Below are positions 14,799-18,805 of a DNA stretch of 18,805 bases, piece after piece. The DNA comes from Clostridia bacterium (lineage in GTDB: Bacteria > Bacillota_E > SLMV01 > PUMD01): NCBI GenBank assembly GCA_003562655.1, contig PWUC01000091.1, forward strand, positions 1-18,805, written 5' to 3'. A program made the position numbers and the translations under genes. The notes under the pieces are model-generated. The model did not search any database. It was not told where the DNA came from and worked only from the letters and a program-made list of their open reading frames with translations. The first letter of the stretch is position 1. Each line of letters starts with the position of its first letter.

Positions 14799-15563
14799 TC
14801 AGCGTCGACCAAAGGGCATGATGTACAGGGGGCTTTCATCCGGGGGGAGCTGCATGATTTTTGTGACCTCGTCATCATCGAAGGCCCCGATCACCACCGT
14901 CCCGAGCTCCAGGGAGACCGCCTGCAGGTACGCGTTCTGCGCAGCATGACCTGCTTCCATGTGAACGTATCGGATACCGCGTTCGCCGTACCGGCGGGTG
15001 GTTCTTTCGTACACCGCCGTGAAGACGAGCAAGACGGCGGCATCTCTGACCGGGATCTGCTGCAGGGCAGCCCGGTAGAGGTCCTGGCGCAGGTCCTCCG
15101 AGGATTCCTTACGCAGTTGGTGACGATCCGCTTCATAGCGGTATAGGCCTTCAGATAAGCCCGTGACTTCACCGACGACGAGATACAGTTCGAGGGGGAA
15201 GGTGGCTCCGGCGGAGGGGGCAGTGCGGTAGCCCCTCTCAGTGCAGGTGATCCCCCCGGCAGACCAGAGCAGTTGTGATATTTCACCGAGGTGAAGGGGC
15301 TCCTCCAGGTAGGCACGGATCGACCGTCTCTCGGCCAGTGCGGCCTCGATGGCCAGGCTGCCGTCCTCTTTGTGTGCTGGAAGCTTCACCACCTCATCGA
15401 GGATCAGCTGCCCGCTGTTGGCTTCTGCAAGGGGGGGAGTCTCCTCCGGCAAGGGGATCTCCATGCTGTTCACCGGGCCCCGGAGGAGGGAGACGACCAG
15501 GATGGCTATGCCGAGACAGGCCAACACCGCCAGCACGGGTATCAGCAGGTTTCTTACGTCCAT
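14799..15563 (-). CDS. Membrane-anchored SagB/ThcOx-type nitroreductase-fold oxidoreductase
   Basis: From ATG 15563, ten bases after AAGGAG, the product has 254 residues. It begins with a hydrophobic segment at about residues 5-27 (anchor or uncleaved signal), then a proline and glutamate-rich linker. The FMN-dependent nitroreductase domain follows: ERRSIRAYLEEPL (78-90), LSQLLW-type helix, RTAPSAGATFPLELYLV (113-129), VHMEAGHAAQNAYLQAV (200-216) and VIGAFDDDE near the end. The PSAG..P.E.Y pattern is that of the SagB/ThcOx group, which oxidises azolines to azoles in peptide natural products. No YcaO cyclodehydratase or precursor peptide gene is visible here, so a role in such a pathway is not supported, and many ThcOx-like proteins stand alone. 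The anchor would place the domain outside the cytoplasm if it acts as a signal anchor. Confidence 0.8.
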   Translation of the reverse strand: MDVRNLLIPVLAVLACLGIAILVVSLLRGPVNSMEIPLPEETPPLAEANSGQLILDEVVKLPAHKEDGSLAIEAALAERRSIRAYLEEPLHLGEISQLLWSAGGITCTERGYRTAPSAGATFPLELYLVVGEVTGLSEGLYRYEADRHQLRKESSEDLRQDLYRAALQQIPVRDAAVLLVFTAVYERTTRRYGERGIRYVHMEAGHAAQNAYLQAVSLELGTVVIGAFDDDEVTKIMQLPPDESPLYIMPFGRR

Positions 15564-15842
15564 GATGCACCGACTCCTTTCCCTCATCGGGTGATCACAC
15601 TGCTGCTTCCTTTCGACCACAAGGTGTGGTTTCCCTACACCTATTGACTTATACGTACAGTTCCTCATCCCTTTGTTGCCACGGCTTTTTTGACACCAGC
15701 AACGCCCACCCTGACAGCCGGCAGACTGCGGAGTCGAGGCCCCGCACCCCTTCGTCCCTGTCAGGGCAGCCTCTGGGCCGGCATGGGCCGACGCTGCGGA
15801 AATGATCCCGATGCCTGTGATACAATGGGTCGGGGGGGGGAC

Positions 15843-16769
15843 ATGGATTTGGCTGGGAGAGAGGTTGAGGGTCTGGGTCCTGCCGGGGATATCGTGGTCT
15901 GTTCAACGGGGACCATGCCGTCTGCCCTGGGCATGCGCTATCATGAAATCGATGCCGCCCTCGAGGCCGCTGAGGTCATTCCCGCCAGGGACCTTGAGGT
16001 GGTTCTTCATCCCGACTGGCGACCGGGACTGCCCCCGAGATCGAAGCAGCCCGACCCTCCGGGGACATCGGGCACACTGACATCAGGGGAGATTGTGTCC
16101 AGGCTGAGAGAAGCCATGGCCCGGACCGGCGCCAGGATCCGTTCCATCCATGCCAACCGGGATCTGGGCACATTCCTGGGCGCCCGTGACAGTGGAACCC
16201 GGAGGATCGCGGCGGAGCTTCTTGAGGAGACCATTGGGATTGCACGTGAGGTGGGAGCCGGTATCATCGTCCTGCACCCCTGGAACAGCTGGGCGGGCGC
16301 GGTGGACCTGGAACACATCGCAGTTCCCATCATCGAGGCATCACGCTCCTCTGAGGCGGTCCTGACGGTGGAGAACATACCCCTCAGTGCCCCAGAATGG
16401 TCTCAGGCAGAGGCCATGGTCGGGCTGGCGGATCTACTGCCTGATGCTGTGGGCTTCACCCTGGATCTCTCGTGGAGCTCCATGTATGGGAATTTTGACG
16501 AGCTGTTGGTGCTGCTTTCGCGCGTAAAGAACGTACACGTGCAGGGAAGACTGATGACCGGGGACGACCGGGAATGGCTTCATCCGCGGGCTGGCAACAT
16601 GGATCTCGACGCCTCGATCCGGCGGTTGTGCCGCCTCGGTTACGACGGCCAGTGGACCCTGGAGCTGAACCGGCCTCGTTCACCGACAGATTTTCGACGG
16701 GGAATCAAGCATCTGCAGACTCTGATCGATTCCACAGATGACAAGGGGGGGATGCTGCATGAGCATTGA
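15843..16769 (+). CDS. TIM-barrel sugar isomerase/epimerase-like protein (AP endonuclease 2 superfamily)
   Basis: From ATG 15843, after a run of nine Gs, the product has 308 residues. The barrel strands are recognisable: DIVVCSTGTM, DLEVVLHP, ARIRSIHAN, GIIVLHPWNSW, EAVLTVENIP, VGFTLDLSW and NVHVQGR, with WTLELNRPR closing it. His, Glu, Asp and His/Glu at strand ends (HPWN, VENIP, LDLSW, LELN) correspond to the metal site of xylose isomerase-like enzymes. The substrate cannot be named. The frame is open back to 15690, but this extension contains no domain and the G-run gives no better site. The stop overlaps the next gene's start by 11 bases, so the two are translationally coupled. I therefore infer a shared pathway. 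Confidence 0.75.
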   Translation: MDLAGREVEGLGPAGDIVVCSTGTMPSALGMRYHEIDAALEAAEVIPARDLEVVLHPDWRPGLPPRSKQPDPPGTSGTLTSGEIVSRLREAMARTGARIRSIHANRDLGTFLGARDSGTRRIAAELLEETIGIAREVGAGIIVLHPWNSWAGAVDLEHIAVPIIEASRSSEAVLTVENIPLSAPEWSQAEAMVGLADLLPDAVGFTLDLSWSSMYGNFDELLVLLSRVKNVHVQGRLMTGDDREWLHPRAGNMDLDASIRRLCRLGYDGQWTLELNRPRSPTDFRRGIKHLQTLIDSTDDKGGMLHEH

Positions 16770-18309
16770 GATTTCGGGAGACATTGGAGTTGTGGCCGCC
16801 GGCATCAGGACGGGCCTGATTCTACCCGACGATGACATCGGTGAGATTGCTCTCTCGTCCGTTCGGGGTGTCGTGGATGATGGGGACATCATCTGCATCA
16901 CAGAGTCCGTGGTGGCCAGGTCCCAGAACCGCTACCTGACCTGCGACGACCTGGCTGCTGATATCAGGCAGAAACTGGCTCTGAATCCCGGGGCAACGGT
17001 GGCGGTGATCAGCCCGATCGTCAGTCGCAACCGCTTTGCCCTGATCCTCCGGGCCATTGCCGGGGCGACAGGTGGGGGGCGGGTGATCATCCAGCTGGCA
17101 ATACCCCACGATGAGGTGGGCAACCAGGTGCTGGACAGGGATGTTGCCACGACCCGGCTGCGGCTGAAGAGGATATTTGACAGCATGCAGGAGGTACGGG
17201 GCAACACCCCGCACATGAACGTGCTCATTCGGGAAGTGCTGGCTGCCCTCAAACTGCAGGAGATCGGTTACCAGCTGATAGGGATACGCAAGATAACCGG
17301 TCAGGGAATGGCCGATGTCACTGTCCGCGATTCCGATGGGCGGGTCATCTCCGCGGAGGTCGGATTCGGGGACGTGGAGGGTACGGCGAGGAAGGCCCTC
17401 GGCATCATGCGTGACGCCGGCACCGATGGAGCACTCGCGGTGGCGGTGGATCTGCAGAGTCACCGCATCACCATCGTTGATGCCGTCCAGTGTCGGGATG
17501 CGTCACCGGAGGAGTCGCTGGTGGCCGAGCTCGACTACACCGATCAGCTGGCAGTATACCGGGATCCCGATTGCCTGTATTTTGATGAGCTGAGCCATCT
17601 GAGCTTCTCGCATCCGATCACCGGGATGGATTACCCCCGCCTGTACCGCGATGTGGTCGCGGACCAGGGGGCGAAACCCGACATACTGTTCACCAACAAT
17701 CCGCTGAAGGTATTCGACAGGGGGTTTGTGGACGGCATCGTGATCGGGGCCGTGCACGAGCGAAACGAACTGAAGGATCTGTTTCTGTCCTTTGGGACCC
17801 AGACCCCCATGGTGACCATTCAGGAGATCGGCCCCGAGCCCTGGGGCGTCATCGGTTCCAACGTCTCGCACAACGAAAGAGGCATATTGAAGTTGCTCCC
17901 GGACAACGCCGACGAGACAGCAGACGACATCAAGGCGAAAATCCTGTCCGAGACCGGCAAGTCGGTGGAGGTGCTGATATTCGGTGATGGTGCCTACAAG
18001 GACCCCGACACGGGTATTTACGAACTGGCGGATCCCCATCCGGCCATCGGCTGCAGTTCGGGCCTGCGCAACGCATCCCTGCGGAGGGGGACCAAGCTCA
18101 AACTGCAGGTGGAGACCCTGTTCAGGGGAGGCCATTCCCGCGAGGAGATCCAGCGGATTCTCGACAGCGGCGATGACCTCGTCAGCCGGGAGAGCCTGGG
18201 CACAACTCCGAGGAGCGTGACCGCCATCCTGGGCACCCTGGCAGACCTGGCGGCGGGTTCGGCCGATGCGGGGACCCCCATTGTTCTGGTTCGCAACTTC
18301 TCCTTCTGA
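16759..18309 (+). CDS. CofE-like (F420-0:L-glutamate ligase family) protein with inserted domain
   Basis: ATG 16759 follows GGGGGGG and overlaps the previous gene. The 516-residue product matches the Firmicutes CofE-like family (about 400 residues) at both ends. The N-terminal part has AAGIRTGLILPDDDIGEI, DDGDIICITESVVARSQNRY and ISPIVSRNRFALILR. The C-terminal part has HPITGMDYPRLYRDVV, VEVLIFGDGAYKDPDTG and TPRSVTAILGTLADLAAGS, ending GTPIVLVRNFSF. CofE itself joins glutamate to the F420 precursor by an amide bond with GTP and metal; family members in Firmicutes without F420 have no known substrate. Between the two halves, at about residues 130-258, lies an extra segment absent from the members I can recall. 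It reads as helix, strands and helix with ADVTV and ISAEVGFGD. The enzyme class is fairly sure, the substrate unknown. Confidence 0.8.
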   Translation: MSIEISGDIGVVAAGIRTGLILPDDDIGEIALSSVRGVVDDGDIICITESVVARSQNRYLTCDDLAADIRQKLALNPGATVAVISPIVSRNRFALILRAIAGATGGGRVIIQLAIPHDEVGNQVLDRDVATTRLRLKRIFDSMQEVRGNTPHMNVLIREVLAALKLQEIGYQLIGIRKITGQGMADVTVRDSDGRVISAEVGFGDVEGTARKALGIMRDAGTDGALAVAVDLQSHRITIVDAVQCRDASPEESLVAELDYTDQLAVYRDPDCLYFDELSHLSFSHPITGMDYPRLYRDVVADQGAKPDILFTNNPLKVFDRGFVDGIVIGAVHERNELKDLFLSFGTQTPMVTIQEIGPEPWGVIGSNVSHNERGILKLLPDNADETADDIKAKILSETGKSVEVLIFGDGAYKDPDTGIYELADPHPAIGCSSGLRNASLRRGTKLKLQVETLFRGGHSREEIQRILDSGDDLVSRESLGTTPRSVTAILGTLADLAAGSADAGTPIVLVRNFSF

Positions 18310-18365
18310 ACGGGGGGCCCATAATGTAACACCAGGCAGGACAGAGATCACCGGAGGTGATGTGA

Positions 18366-18805
18366 GTGGGGACGGATCTTGCGGCCGATGCGCTGGGGTT
18401 GATCGGTGACACGCCCCTGGTAAAGGTGAAGGTGGACGGGTACGAGGTTCTCGCCAAGGTTGAGTACGTCAACCCGACGGGCAGTCACAAGGACCGCATC
18501 TATCTGCGGATGATTGAGCAGGCCGAAAGGCGCGGCCAACTGCGACCCGGCATGACCATCATAGAGGGTTCCACCGGCAACGCCGGGGCCGCCTGTGCCA
18601 TGGTGGGGCGTCTCAGGGGATACCGGGTGGTGGTGGTCATGCCCGGGGGCATGTCAGAGGAGAGGAAGAAACTGATCCGGGCGCTGGGGGCCGAGCTGAT
18701 TCTCACCCCCGGTGCCGAGAGCGATCAGGACCTGGCCCTGGCCCGGGTTGAGGAGATCGTCGCCCGGAATCCCGATCAATACTGGTACCCGGCCCAGTTT
18801 GACAA
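18366..18805 (+). CDS. Cysteine-synthase-like PLP-dependent enzyme, 5' part
   Basis: The frame starts at GTG 18366, seven bases after GGAGGT, and runs to the window edge, giving 146 residues. GLIGDTPLVKVKV, EYVNPTGSHKDR (likely Schiff-base lysine K42), IIEGSTGNAGAACAMV (67-80, phosphate/substrate loop) and YRVVVVMPGGMSEERKK are typical of the fold-type II cysteine synthase/cystathionine beta-synthase family. Many members read N-P-x-x-S-x-K-D-R; here the pair is GSHKDR. The gene follows the CofE-like gene by 56 bases with no visible terminator. It could make cysteine or a derivative such as a 2,3-diaminopropionate-type amino acid; the missing C-terminal half prevents a choice. Confidence 0.87.
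   Translation, partial: MGTDLAADALGLIGDTPLVKVKVDGYEVLAKVEYVNPTGSHKDRIYLRMIEQAERRGQLRPGMTIIEGSTGNAGAACAMVGRLRGYRVVVVMPGGMSEERKKLIRALGAELILTPGAESDQDLALARVEEIVARNPDQYWYPAQFD

Noticed and set aside
1..18805. tRNA, rRNA, IS elements, phage attachment sites or CRISPR arrays
   Set aside because: I searched for cloverleaf-like stretches, transposase motifs, terminal inverted repeats and regular short repeats by eye and saw none that could be supported.

Overview
The window looks like a chromosomal piece of a high-GC member of the Firmicutes (Bacillota). The support is gene content and order: tmk, darA, holB, ricT and rsmI run in one direction, and an abrB gene faces rsmI's strand further on. In Bacillus subtilis this order is tmk-yaaQ-yaaR-holB-yaaT-yabA-yabB-yazA-yabC(rsmI) with abrB convergent. 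Here yaaR, yabA, yabB and yazA are absent. GTG and TTG starts with G-rich ribosome binding sites are common. The exact class cannot be read from the sequence; an anaerobic Clostridia- or Limnochordia-like lineage is a guess.

Layout. (1) 1-1.7 kb: the 3' end of an AmmeMemoRadiSam-type radical SAM gene (amrS, +) converges on a PflX/COG1313-type radical SAM gene (-) whose product carries a twin-arginine signal and a possible lipobox. (2) 1.7-3.5 kb: a poorly explained stretch, then a MATE/MOP-like multi-pass membrane protein. (3) 3.6-7.5 kb: housekeeping cluster tmk, darA (c-di-AMP receptor), holB, ricT, rsmI. (4) 7.65-10.17 kb: N-acyl-D-amino-acid deacylase and a DUF1177 protein, placed between rsmI and abrB. 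A strong hairpin terminator separates them from abrB. (5) 10.2-11.4 kb: abrB (-), an unannotated 55-residue ORF (+) divergent from it, and a YfcE-type phosphodiesterase (-). (6) 11.4-14.1 kb: a small P-loop protein followed without gaps by two tandem parallel beta-helix proteins. (7) 14.1-14.8 kb: a convergent spacer of about 680 bases with no recognisable gene. (8) 14.8-15.6 kb: a membrane-anchored SagB/ThcOx-type nitroreductase (-). (9) 15.8 kb to the end: a TIM-barrel isomerase-like gene, a CofE-like amide ligase with an inserted domain, and the 5' end of a cysteine-synthase-like PLP enzyme.

How they work together. Region 3 is nucleotide supply, clamp loading, RNA modification and signalling. 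Region 4 looks like a D-amino-acid salvage module. Region 9 is the best candidate for an undescribed pathway: a TIM-barrel enzyme, an ATP-grasp-independent CofE-type ligase and a PLP lyase/synthase in one transcription unit, the first two genes overlapping. The ligase contains an extra segment of about 130 residues whose predicted strand/helix order resembles an inactive PD-(D/E)xK fold. The beta-helix pair is the second candidate: one member lacks any export signal and the other carries an N-terminal membrane anchor.
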